A stretch of 28,030 nt of DNA, taken from positions 1-28,030 of the forward strand of contig JAUWZT010000009.1 in the NCBI GenBank assembly GCA_030615145.1, written 5' to 3'. Under the pieces are notes generated by a model. It did not search any database. It was not told the origin of the DNA and was given only the letters and a program-made list of their open reading frames with translations. The stretch is from Promethearchaeota archaeon. GTDB taxonomy: Archaea; Asgardarchaeota; Lokiarchaeia; Sigyniarchaeales; SOKP01. A program made the translations under genes and the position numbers. Below, one piece after another: positions 7,027 through 14,756 of this stretch. The stretch's first letter is position 1. Every line of letters starts with the position of its first letter.

Positions 7027-9018
7027 GTGGATTCCGACAAAAATATTGATGTTCTAGAGAAACAACTAAAGTTACTAGGTCAAAAAATAAGAATTGACAT
7101 TTTGAAAAAATTAAATGTCTATCGTAATCCTTTATCTTATTCAATGCTTCAAAAAGAAGTTTTAGGTGCAAATCCAAACTCAGTTAATTTCTCTTTTCAT
7201 TTAAAAGCGCTAAAAAATGGTAATTTAATATCAACTTCCGAAAGTGGTTATACTTTAAGCACATTAGGGAAACAAATTTTAAAAAATATCGTATCGATGG
7301 AACAAATCCTCAACGATCAAAACAAACAAATTATGATAAGGACTTCTAAATACTCGAAAGAGCCTTTTAATGCGAATAAAATCGAAGATTACTTGATTAG
7401 GGAAGGACAGTTGGAGAAATTTTTAGCAATACAGATATCAAAGGAAGTAAAAGAGCGTCTCTCTAAAGCTAACATTGGTTATTTAACAACACCCTTAATG
7501 AGGGAATATATTAACGCGATTCTATTAGAAAATGGGTTGGAAGAAATAAGGCACAAATTAACTCGATTAGGAACTCCTCCTTTTGAAGCTTTTAGTTTTT
7601 TTGACAGAAACTTCAACCCCGAACAGTTTATCTCTAAGTTAGGATCCGATGTGTCTGAGCAATTTCTTTTATTAAATTTGCTCCCTAAAAACTTAGCGGA
7701 CTTATATTTATCAGGAGAGGTAGCTTTGTTAAACTTAAACTATTGGAGTTTAAGACCCTTAGGCTTCTATCTTGACTCAAAATCAATCGTGGAGTATATC
7801 ACCAAGCAATCTTCGATTAATCTTAATAAACTGAATAATAATGTAGACTTTATTAATTTAATAATGAATTTTTTCGATATATTAACGAAATTCAAGCCTT
7901 ATTTTTCTGAAGATATCTTATTAGGCAATTTTAATAATTCCTTTTTATCTTATTTTAATTCTAACAAAAATACATCAAATATTCTTAATATCATAATTTC
8001 CCAAATTTTAAAACTTAGTAAAAGGCAATACGACGAGAAACCTCACCTTTCTTTAGAATTCTCTTTTTTGGATAATATTAAAAAGAATAATGCAGAAAAT
8101 TCGAAGACTCATTTTTACAACGACTTTTTAAAGAATTTAATCTATCAAATTAGCCTAAATAATGAACTCATATGTCCTTTAACGCTATACGATTATTCCG
8201 ACTTTCTTAGCTCTAAAAGCGAGTCTGATGATTTATTAAAAGTTCTCACTTCAAGTTATCGTAATAATGTTATTTTCTATAAGAACAACCATTCAAACTT
8301 GCTCAATTCAACGCTTACAAATGTCCACAAGCTAAATAAGAGCGACGAAAAAAGAAATAAAATCGTTTTAGACAAAATTCTGATTAATTTACACATGATT
8401 GCTAAAAAATCTAACCAAAAAGATGATATTTTTTTCGATAATTTGCACGAAAAACTAGATTCTGTGTTTGAATTCTTTGTTTATAAAAAAAAATTAGTAG
8501 ATAGAAAATTAAAATCTTCAAATCATTGGAAGAAAATAATTTCCGAATTTTTTGAGCCGAAAAATGGTGATTGGACTGACGAGTCTTTAAAATCCATTAG
8601 TTTTTTTGGCTTAAATGAAGCTGTAAAAACGCATTGTGGTATTGAAATAGATAGAAACGTAAATAGCGAGGTTTTTGCCCAAAAAGTCTTAAATTTTATG
8701 ATAGATATTATTGATGAAAATAATCAACGAGAGCATGGAAACTATATTTTTACTCAACCTCATAACGACAATTACCTATTTAACAAAGAATATAATATTA
8801 AACTTAGTTTAGGAGATGAAACCAAACTATACAACATAGATTTGATTAGAGATGAATCAAAATTATCATTCGAGAGAAAAATTGAACTTCATAAGAAATT
8901 CGAAAAAATCCTAGACGGAGGGAGCATTTTTACATGTAATTTAAATAACTTACATTTACTTGAATATATAGAGATTTTAATAAATTCAAAATTAAACGCG
9001 TTTTCAATTAGAGCTTAA
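7027..9018 (+). CDS. wHTH + ATP-cone + NrdD-like pseudoenzyme, putative regulator
   Basis: I know of no named family for this 663-residue protein. Residues about 10-90 look like an ArsR-type winged helix (LGQKIRIDILKKL, then a recognition helix near NSVNFSFHLKALKNGNLI). Residues about 100-185 resemble an ATP-cone (IRTSKYSKEPFNANKIEDYL), the nucleotide sensor of ribonucleotide reductases. The rest follows class III reductase NrdD: LLNLLPKNLADLYLSGEV at 215-232, a CPLTLYDYSDF stretch matching the usual IPTYNITKDF region, ILINLHMIAK at 451-460, SISFFGLNEAVK at 523-534 and KILDGGSIF at 627-635. The active-site radical cysteine expected after the YKN segment (about 418-440) is absent. The chain also ends before the zinc-cysteine and glycyl-radical domain. 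It therefore cannot be a working reductase and is more likely a nucleotide-sensing transcription factor. The start is GTG. It converges on pyrB. Confidence 0.75.
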   Translation: MDSDKNIDVLEKQLKLLGQKIRIDILKKLNVYRNPLSYSMLQKEVLGANPNSVNFSFHLKALKNGNLISTSESGYTLSTLGKQILKNIVSMEQILNDQNKQIMIRTSKYSKEPFNANKIEDYLIREGQLEKFLAIQISKEVKERLSKANIGYLTTPLMREYINAILLENGLEEIRHKLTRLGTPPFEAFSFFDRNFNPEQFISKLGSDVSEQFLLLNLLPKNLADLYLSGEVALLNLNYWSLRPLGFYLDSKSIVEYITKQSSINLNKLNNNVDFINLIMNFFDILTKFKPYFSEDILLGNFNNSFLSYFNSNKNTSNILNIIISQILKLSKRQYDEKPHLSLEFSFLDNIKKNNAENSKTHFYNDFLKNLIYQISLNNELICPLTLYDYSDFLSSKSESDDLLKVLTSSYRNNVIFYKNNHSNLLNSTLTNVHKLNKSDEKRNKIVLDKILINLHMIAKKSNQKDDIFFDNLHEKLDSVFEFFVYKKKLVDRKLKSSNHWKKIISEFFEPKNGDWTDESLKSISFFGLNEAVKTHCGIEIDRNVNSEVFAQKVLNFMIDIIDENNQREHGNYIFTQPHNDNYLFNKEYNIKLSLGDETKLYNIDLIRDESKLSFERKIELHKKFEKILDGGSIFTCNLNNLHLLEYIEILINSKLNAFSIRA

Positions 9019-9038
9019 ATTGAAGCGTTTACTAAGAA

Positions 9039-9962
9039 TTAATCTGATAAAAGTTCTGCTAAAATCGCCTTTCTCATAGGGATTCCATAGTAAGTTTGTT
9101 TGAAGTAAATCGCTTTTGGTGAATCATCAATATCAGGAGAAATTTCTGTAACTCTGGGTAGAGGATGCATAATTTTAAAATCGTCTTTAGTTTCCTTTAA
9201 ATCTTTTTTTGTAAATACATATATATTTTTAACTCTATCGTATTCTTCAATGTCGGCAAACCTCTCTTTCTGAATTCTAGTAATGTAGAGAATGTCCAAA
9301 ACATTTAAGATGTCTCGATATTTTTCAATTTCTTTATATTTTGCTTGTCGTTGCCGTAAGAATTCCTTATCTCTTTTTCGCATCATTAGCTCTTTAGGAC
9401 TTATGAAATAGATATTTACATCATAATTTGAAAGTAATATCGACAGAGAATGAACAGTCCTTCCGAATTTTAGGTCGCCCATTATCCCAATATTTAAACC
9501 GTCCAACTTATGAGCCTCTTCGGTAATCGTTAATAAATCTAACAAAGCTTGAGTTGGGTGCTCACCACTCCCTGATCCCGCGTTTATAATTGGTATTTTT
9601 GCAAATTTTGTGGCAAGTCTTGCTGATCCTTCTAAATTATGTCTTATAACAATGCCATCGCTATAATTTTCTACGGTTCGAATGGTGTCTGCGATGCTTT
9701 CTCCTTTCTTTATAGAAGAGACATCACCAGAATGGAAGCCAATTACGCTCCCCCCTAATCGATACATTGCTGATTCAAAACTTAAACGAGTCCTAGTCGA
9801 GGGTTCAAAAAATAAAGTCGCTAAAATTTTGCCCTTAAGGAGTTCTGAACTTTTCTTATTCTGAATCATTTCTTTGGCTTTTTTTAAGATATGATCGATA
9901 TCTTCTCGCGAAAAATCTTTTGCTGATATGATTCCTTCCCTAAATTTCTCTTTGAATGACAT
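9039..9962 (-). CDS. pyrB: Aspartate carbamoyltransferase catalytic subunit
   Basis: This enzyme condenses carbamoyl phosphate with aspartate to give carbamoyl aspartate, the first committed step of pyrimidine synthesis, in the cytoplasm. The carbamoyl-phosphate binding motif STRTR lies at residues 55-59, HPTQ starts at residue 135, and the MHPLPR aspartate-loop motif is near residue 264. The length of 307 residues is normal. I chose the ATG at 9962; a TTG four codons earlier is open but has no support. No regulatory subunit gene pyrI is adjacent, although archaeal pyrB and pyrI are often neighbours. The gene is convergent with the NrdD-like regulator (20 bases between stops) and divergent from rpl44e. 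Confidence 0.96.
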   Translation of the reverse strand: MSFKEKFREGIISAKDFSREDIDHILKKAKEMIQNKKSSELLKGKILATLFFEPSTRTRLSFESAMYRLGGSVIGFHSGDVSSIKKGESIADTIRTVENYSDGIVIRHNLEGSARLATKFAKIPIINAGSGSGEHPTQALLDLLTITEEAHKLDGLNIGIMGDLKFGRTVHSLSILLSNYDVNIYFISPKELMMRKRDKEFLRQRQAKYKEIEKYRDILNVLDILYITRIQKERFADIEEYDRVKNIYVFTKKDLKETKDDFKIMHPLPRVTEISPDIDDSPKAIYFKQTYYGIPMRKAILAELLSD

Positions 9963-10062
9963 AATTCTTAACAAAAGTTTTAATAAAATTAGGTTATTAC
10001 TACTTAAATTATTTTTTATCTATATCTATAAAAGAGTTATTTAGAACTAATAAAATTTAAAA

Positions 10063-10071
10063 TTTATAAAT
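10063..10071 (+). promoter_or_regulatory. Candidate TATA box for rpl44e
   Basis: TTTATAAAT, preceded by an A-rich BRE-like AAA, lies 40 bases before the rpl44e ATG in the divergent spacer with pyrB. The spacing would give a leader of roughly 15 bases. Confidence 0.4.
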
Positions 10072-10111
10072 AATTAATTAGTTTAATTTAAAATTTGTAG
10101 TTGTTTGAAAA

Positions 10112-10393
10112 ATGAAATTTCCACGTACGATAAATCGGTATTGCCCAAAATGTCGCTCTCATACAAAGCACAACGTGTCGCTCTATAAGAAAGGGAAGGA
10201 AAGAGCGATGAACCATGGACGAAGACGCCTAGAAAGAAAGAAAAAAGGCTACGGTAGCTTTCCTAAAGAGATATTTCATAAAAACGCGAAAATGAATAAA
10301 AGATCTCAGCCAATATTAGAATGTTCTGAATGTGGTAAAAAACATTATTCAAAATCATACCGCGTAAAAAAATTCGAATTACAAGAAGTATAA
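10112..10393 (+). CDS. rpl44e: Large ribosomal subunit protein eL42 (L44e)
   Basis: A 93-residue basic zinc protein found in archaeal and eukaryotic ribosomes, located near the E-site. Four zinc cysteines are seen as CPKCRSHTKH near the N-terminus and CSECGKKH near residue 70, separated by the basic GRRRLERKKKGYGSFP region. Length and motif order are standard. rps27e follows after 14 bases, so the two are co-transcribed. In many archaea aIF2-alpha and nop10 continue this operon; here they lie about 10 kb away on the other strand. Confidence 0.97.
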   Translation: MKFPRTINRYCPKCRSHTKHNVSLYKKGKERAMNHGRRRLERKKKGYGSFPKEIFHKNAKMNKRSQPILECSECGKKHYSKSYRVKKFELQEV

Positions 10394-10407
10394 AATTGTG
10401 AAAAATT

Positions 10408-10614
10408 ATGCCAAAGAAAAAAAGACCAGAGGATTTAATTCCCTATCCAAAAAGTAGGTTTTTACGGGTAAAATGCTTAAATTGTGGCAATCAGCAAATA
10501 ATTTTTGGGTGTTCTGCTACAGATGTAGAATGTTTAGTATGCGGAAAAATATTGCTTCAATCTACTGGTGGTAAAGCACGAATTCTAACCAAGATTTTAG
10601 AAGTGCTTTCATAG
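10408..10614 (+). CDS. rps27e: Small ribosomal subunit protein eS27
   Basis: A 68-residue zinc-ribbon ribosomal protein. The four-cysteine pattern CLNCGNQQIIFGCSATDVEC with a final CLVCG is clear, though one interval is longer than a plain CxxC pair. The FLRVKCLNC start and the TGGKARILTKILE end are family hallmarks. It is directly downstream of rpl44e, the expected partner. Confidence 0.97.
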   Translation: MPKKKRPEDLIPYPKSRFLRVKCLNCGNQQIIFGCSATDVECLVCGKILLQSTGGKARILTKILEVLS

Positions 10615-10755
10615 GTAAGATAAATTCTCCAATCCTATTTTATCAGCAAGATTATCTCTTTTTAATATTTTATCAGTTTCTTTAAAAATATTCAATAGAA
10701 AATCTTTTAAGTTAATTTCTATTTTCAACATTAATAATTCATAAGGTATATTAAA

Positions 10756-11712
10756 ATGATTAACATTTTTAGTAAAGATTTTGACGAAAATATTAAAATT
10801 GGTGAATTAGCTAATTTCATTTACAGTGTAAGAAAGGATAATAATTTCTTGGGAGATCAAACTATAGAATTAATAAAAGAAGAGTTAATGGAAACAAGGG
10901 ATGCGTATGATTTTCTCCTATATTATGCCTATATTAATGATAGGTTAGTGGGATTACTTCTCTTAAGTATAAACATTCCTAAATTTGGATTTATTTGGGA
11001 TTGGTATCCATATGTGGAACCAGGACCTAAAGAAGATTTAGTAGCAATTGAATTATTAAAAAATTGTATAGAAAATACTGGTAGAGATATTGATAGATTC
11101 GAAGTCGCTTTTACAATTGAAACAGAGCAAGATAAAACGCGATATATTCAATATTCTAAGTGGTTTGAATCATTAAATTTTCATCGAATAGCAGAAGAAG
11201 CAGTTATGGAATTAACTCTGGAAAATAAAGAATTTGAACCTCTTGCTTTTCCTAAAAATGTTGATCTTAAATCAATTAAAGATGCTGATTTGAACGATTT
11301 AGTCGATTGTGCCTATGAAGTATTTAACTCGAGCCAGGATATAATATTTCTCGATCTTGGTGAACCGCAGAAACAAGCTATGGTTAATAAAATTTTTGAT
11401 ACCTCCAAAAAACCAATTTTTGAAGACGCTTCAATAATACTGATGGAAGGTGGAGACGTTATAGGATTTGTAGTTGTAAATCCTGATGGTAAAGAAGCGG
11501 AAATAAGATCGTTTGGAATTAAACCTAAATATAGAAATAAAGGATTAGGAAAAAACCTATTAGTACTGAGTTTAAATATTTTAATAAAAAATGGGTTTAA
11601 AGTGGTTTTCCTAGATGTTACAATAGAAAACAAACCTGCCATTGGAGTTTATACAAAATTGGGCTTTAAAATATCATCTACATCTAATTTATTTGGATTA
11701 ACCTGTGATTAA
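10756..11712 (+). CDS. Tandem GNAT-family N-acetyltransferase
   Basis: The 318-residue protein appears to contain two GNAT folds. The C-terminal half (about 170-318) has a clear acetyl-CoA binding motif: a beta strand RSFGI, then KYRNKGLGKNLL matching the R-x-x-G-x-G pyrophosphate loop, and a late NKPAIGVYTKLGFK segment typical of the GNAT core. The N-terminal half keeps the strand order but lacks a readable motif and is probably a degenerate copy. The substrate cannot be inferred; two-domain GNATs include mycothiol synthase-like enzymes and uncharacterised small-molecule acetylases. It stands alone, about 140 bases after rps27e. Confidence 0.8.
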   Translation: MINIFSKDFDENIKIGELANFIYSVRKDNNFLGDQTIELIKEELMETRDAYDFLLYYAYINDRLVGLLLLSINIPKFGFIWDWYPYVEPGPKEDLVAIELLKNCIENTGRDIDRFEVAFTIETEQDKTRYIQYSKWFESLNFHRIAEEAVMELTLENKEFEPLAFPKNVDLKSIKDADLNDLVDCAYEVFNSSQDIIFLDLGEPQKQAMVNKIFDTSKKPIFEDASIILMEGGDVIGFVVVNPDGKEAEIRSFGIKPKYRNKGLGKNLLVLSLNILIKNGFKVVFLDVTIENKPAIGVYTKLGFKISSTSNLFGLTCD

Positions 11713-11727
11713 CATTAAACTTTTGAT

Positions 11728-11747
11728 CGTGAAACCACTCTTTCACG
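11728..11747. terminator. Hairpin between convergent genes
   Basis: CGTGAAA at 11728-11734 and TTTCACG at 11741-11747 form a perfect 7-bp stem with a CCACTC loop. It sits between the GNAT gene and the minus-strand methyltransferase gene, whose stops are 66 bases apart. Being symmetrical it could act in both directions, as a terminator or as a 3' end stabiliser. It lacks a long T-tract on either side, so the role is uncertain. Confidence 0.4.
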
Positions 11748-11778
11748 AACTTAGATCATATATTAAAACTATTTTGGT

Positions 11779-12792
11779 TTAGTCGAAATATGTCTTTACA
11801 GCGTGTACAAAAGCTTTTACGTTTTCTATAGGTGTGTCTCCAGTAATTTCACATCCTGGTGCGACTAAAAAGCGTGGATCACCTCTACTTGCATTTAAAG
11901 CTGCGTGAACTGCTACTTCAATTTCTTTTGGTGTGCCAGATGGAAGTAATTTAACATGATCAATATTTCCAGCCACACCTATTTTATGATCAAACAATTC
12001 TTGGGTTTTAGTAATGTCAACATATGGTCCAATGCTCAATGTATTTAATCTATAAATTTTTTTAAGATAACCCGCAACAACATTTAGATGTGGCGTTATC
12101 TTTCCACACATATGAAGGATATTATAGTCATACACATTAAGGATCTCAGGTAGATAATCTATACTGAATTCTTTTACATGAGTAGGTCTCAACATCTGAA
12201 GATCATGTTCACAGATTACAAAGATTGTTGCTCCAGCTTCTTTCAAAACGTAAATGTACTCCTTAATTATTTCAATAGATCGTTTGACTAATTGGTGTAC
12301 AAAATTAGGGTTTTTTAATAGCCTTCTTATCAAAGCTTTATAAGGCATTAGCTGTAAGCTAAAAGATATTGGACCCGTCATGAAAGCTGCTACAGGAACA
12401 TTAGCTTCCTCGGCAAGAATTCGTGTACCTTCAATTAAAACTCTTGTACTTTCTGTTAACATGAAATCTGGTATCTCTAATCCTTCTAAATCGCTCTCTG
12501 ATTCAATCACGTATTTCGTAATCCAGGGATTTTTATTAGGCGGATAAGTAACTTCTGCACCACAAGCTTCGGCAACTGGCCAGCTTGGTTCAACCTGAAT
12601 TGTTGTTATATCATAACCATACAAATCCAATGCTTTTAGATGAGCTTGTGCAGCTTTTTTCGCATCTTTATACATACTGTTATAAGTTAACCCATTTATA
12701 ATCCCCGCATGATCCCCGATTTGGGGAAATACTGGTGGTCGATCAACTGAACGACCTTTCAAAGCAGCAAAAATACGATCAAATGAATCCAT
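11779..12792 (-). CDS. MtaA/MtbA-like methylcobamide methyltransferase (UroD superfamily)
   Basis: The 337-residue product belongs to the uroporphyrinogen decarboxylase superfamily. It resembles the zinc methyltransferases (MtaA, MtbA, CmuA) that move a methyl group from a methylated corrinoid protein to a thiol such as coenzyme M or to another acceptor. The zinc ligands of that subgroup are visible: HMC at 227-229 and the cysteine in APGCE at 314. It is not a haem enzyme of the classical UroD type, since it lacks the usual N-terminal arginine motif. The acceptor in this organism is unknown. A corrinoid protein and a second UroD-type protein lie just upstream on the same strand, separated by the opposite-strand DUF2284 gene. 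The ATG is preceded by a good TATA box. Confidence 0.82.
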   Translation of the reverse strand: MDSFDRIFAALKGRSVDRPPVFPQIGDHAGIINGLTYNSMYKDAKKAAQAHLKALDLYGYDITTIQVEPSWPVAEACGAEVTYPPNKNPWITKYVIESESDLEGLEIPDFMLTESTRVLIEGTRILAEEANVPVAAFMTGPISFSLQLMPYKALIRRLLKNPNFVHQLVKRSIEIIKEYIYVLKEAGATIFVICEHDLQMLRPTHVKEFSIDYLPEILNVYDYNILHMCGKITPHLNVVAGYLKKIYRLNTLSIGPYVDITKTQELFDHKIGVAGNIDHVKLLPSGTPKEIEVAVHAALNASRGDPRFLVAPGCEITGDTPIENVKAFVHAVKTYFD

Positions 12793-12812
12793 TATGTATA
12801 ATATTCACTTTA

Positions 12813-12821
12813 ATTTATAAA
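12813..12821 (-). promoter_or_regulatory. Candidate TATA box for the MtaA-like gene
   Basis: On the minus strand TTTATAAAT is centred about 25 bases before the ATG at 12792. This spacing implies a leaderless or nearly leaderless transcript, which is common in archaea. Confidence 0.45.
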
Positions 12822-12901
12822 AATAAAAATTAGAGACTAAATAAATCTAATATTTTTAAATAATTAAATTTAAAATTTTCTGAAGTTTTCTCCATCTGAA
12901 G

Positions 12902-13462
12902 ATGCCCTTCGTTCAAATAAAATATGACGTTATTTATTTCGATCCTAAAGTTCAGGAGATGTGTATTTCACCTAGTTTTAAGTGTCCTTTTTATAGTCAT
13001 TCGTGGAGTTGTCCTCCAAATTCACCTTATCTTGAAAAAGCTATGTCAACTTACACAGACTTTTATTTAATCTACTCTACATTTGATCTGGAAGAATATA
13101 TAAAGAAAGAAAAGGAAAAGACAAACAGATCAGAATTTTTCATTAAAAATACATTTTTACTCACCAAAAGTTTCGAATTAAATGATTTGGAAACTGAATT
13201 CGATAAATTCTTATTCCAATATAATAAAAAGTATAAAAAACGACTTCTTTTGTATGATGGGACATGCAAATATTGTAAAATTCAAAACGCGGGAAATTGC
13301 ACCTTTGATTCTGGCGAACTATGCCGTTTTCCAAGAATGATAAGATATTCTATGGAAGCTGTAGGGATTGAAGTTATAAGGACGGTACTCGAACTGAATT
13401 TAGATGTTGAATATCCCTCCAATAAATATTCATTTAGATTTGGCTTAGTTTGCTTTAAATAA
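12902..13462 (+). CDS. DUF2284 family metal-binding protein
   Basis: The 186-residue protein fits the DUF2284 (predicted metal-binding) family. Eight cysteines are arranged in the family pattern: KCPFYSHSWSCPP near the N-terminus, then GTCKYC, GNCTF and GELCRFPRMIRYSMEAVGI toward the C-terminus. The cysteine spacing suggests an iron-sulfur cluster or another bound metal. Members often occur near corrinoid methyltransferase genes, and this one lies between two of them; a part in reductive activation or metal handling of the corrinoid system is inference. It is divergent from the MtaA-like gene and convergent with the second UroD-type gene, so it has its own promoter. Confidence 0.8.
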   Translation: MPFVQIKYDVIYFDPKVQEMCISPSFKCPFYSHSWSCPPNSPYLEKAMSTYTDFYLIYSTFDLEEYIKKEKEKTNRSEFFIKNTFLLTKSFELNDLETEFDKFLFQYNKKYKKRLLLYDGTCKYCKIQNAGNCTFDSGELCRFPRMIRYSMEAVGIEVIRTVLELNLDVEYPSNKYSFRFGLVCFK

Positions 13463-13495
13463 AAATAAAAAAAATAAATAAAAAATTTAAATTAA

Positions 13496-14752
13496 TTAAT
13501 ATTTTCCGTATTCCATTACAGCTTCAGTCATCGCTTTTACGTTTTCTATTTTAGCGTCGCCCATTCCATTAAATTCGGTTGTTACTATATAACCTCCGCC
13601 TGGTTTGTACTTGTTTATCGTTTCTTTCATGTGATCCTTGACCTGTTGGGGTGTTCCACTAATGAGAAGTGATGAAAGGATGCCACCAGCGATACAATAT
13701 TTATCTCCTACAACTTCTTTTACTTTTGATAGGTCTGTTTTATCAAACCAAAGAATTACTTTCCCTTCAGGCAATTCCGTAAGAGTGTCTAATAAATGAT
13801 CCATACGACCTTGGAAGCATAAAAGAGGTGTAAAACCTGCTTCAACTAATTCGTTGACAATCTTTTTTATATAAGGGAAATGGAATTCCCTATATTGTTC
13901 GGGTGATAAATATGTATTATACCAAGTTGGGCAGAACACTCTACGAGAGCCTGTTGCATTCTTTGAGATTGTACCTGTCAATTTCCCTACCGCTGCTAAT
14001 ACACCAGTTAATGCTTCACAGGCTGCTTTGACTTTCTCGGGCATTCTATATAGATCTAATGTAAGTTTATCGAAATCTCTTAACCATGCTCCAATAAAAT
14101 CTAATGGATTTGGAGTCAAAGCTAAATACCATGGAAGCCAAGCCTCTTCTTTCATTTTTCCAATAAATTCCCCGAAAAAAGCTGGAAATTTAGCAAGTTC
14201 TTGACCCATCTTTAATAAAGTACCTACTCCTGTTGGAGAATCTAAATTTGCTAAATTCTTATATGCTCTCGGTACAACGGTTTTCATGAGAAATTCAAAG
14301 GGTTGCTCTATAAGGCTATCGTATTCATCATCGTTCATAACGGGCTTGTCCATAACGAATTGTGATTCAACATTTTTTCCTACTTCTCTACCTGGATTTG
14401 AAGAGTAAACATCAGCTAAAATATCGTGTGATGCACCTCCAGCTAGAACGGAGGAGACTGCAACTCCTATAGCTAAATCGGCATCATAACCCGCTAACGC
14501 TAGTCCCAGAGGTACACTTTCAAATGATCGAAGGGAATTATATCCATCCCAGTTAAAATCTCTAGCGAATTTAGCCATGACTTCTATGTATTTATTATTA
14601 TCATGGAACATATCGTGATAACTTACTCCAGCATATTTTGCGGGAAAATAAGTCGTGTTTATCGCTATAGGAACTCTATCAGGTTCTTTTGCTGCCGCGG
14701 CGGTTTCTAATCTCTCTAATTTCGCTTTATAAATTTCTTCAGCATTGTCCAT
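13496..14752 (-). CDS. UroD-superfamily protein of corrinoid methyl transfer, zinc motif not evident
   Basis: The product of 418 residues is a larger UroD-superfamily protein placed directly downstream of a corrinoid protein gene, as methyltransferases of demethylation systems usually are. The barrel features are present (LGLALAGYDAD, PGGGYIVTTEFNG near the end, KIENVKAM). Where MtaA-type proteins have a HxC zinc pair it reads LLCFQGRMDH, and the C-terminal ligand cysteine is replaced in TTEFNGMG. It may bind metal differently or act on another step. I chose the ATG at 14752: GGGGGTG lies 9 bases upstream and the 4-base gap to the upstream stop is normal. A GTG four codons earlier falls inside that ribosome-binding sequence. 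Confidence 0.75.
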   Translation of the reverse strand: MDNAEEIYKAKLERLETAAAAKEPDRVPIAINTTYFPAKYAGVSYHDMFHDNNKYIEVMAKFARDFNWDGYNSLRSFESVPLGLALAGYDADLAIGVAVSSVLAGGASHDILADVYSSNPGREVGKNVESQFVMDKPVMNDDEYDSLIEQPFEFLMKTVVPRAYKNLANLDSPTGVGTLLKMGQELAKFPAFFGEFIGKMKEEAWLPWYLALTPNPLDFIGAWLRDFDKLTLDLYRMPEKVKAACEALTGVLAAVGKLTGTISKNATGSRRVFCPTWYNTYLSPEQYREFHFPYIKKIVNELVEAGFTPLLCFQGRMDHLLDTLTELPEGKVILWFDKTDLSKVKEVVGDKYCIAGGILSSLLISGTPQQVKDHMKETINKYKPGGGYIVTTEFNGMGDAKIENVKAMTEAVMEYGKY

Positions 14753-14756
14753 TATT

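Noticed and set aside
9960..9974. TTG start for pyrB
   Set aside because: An ATG four codons later fits the family N-terminus better and no ribosome-binding site supports the TTG.
11313..11642. Minus-strand frame opposite the GNAT gene
   Set aside because: It shadows the conserved acetyl-CoA binding domain and shows no coding character.
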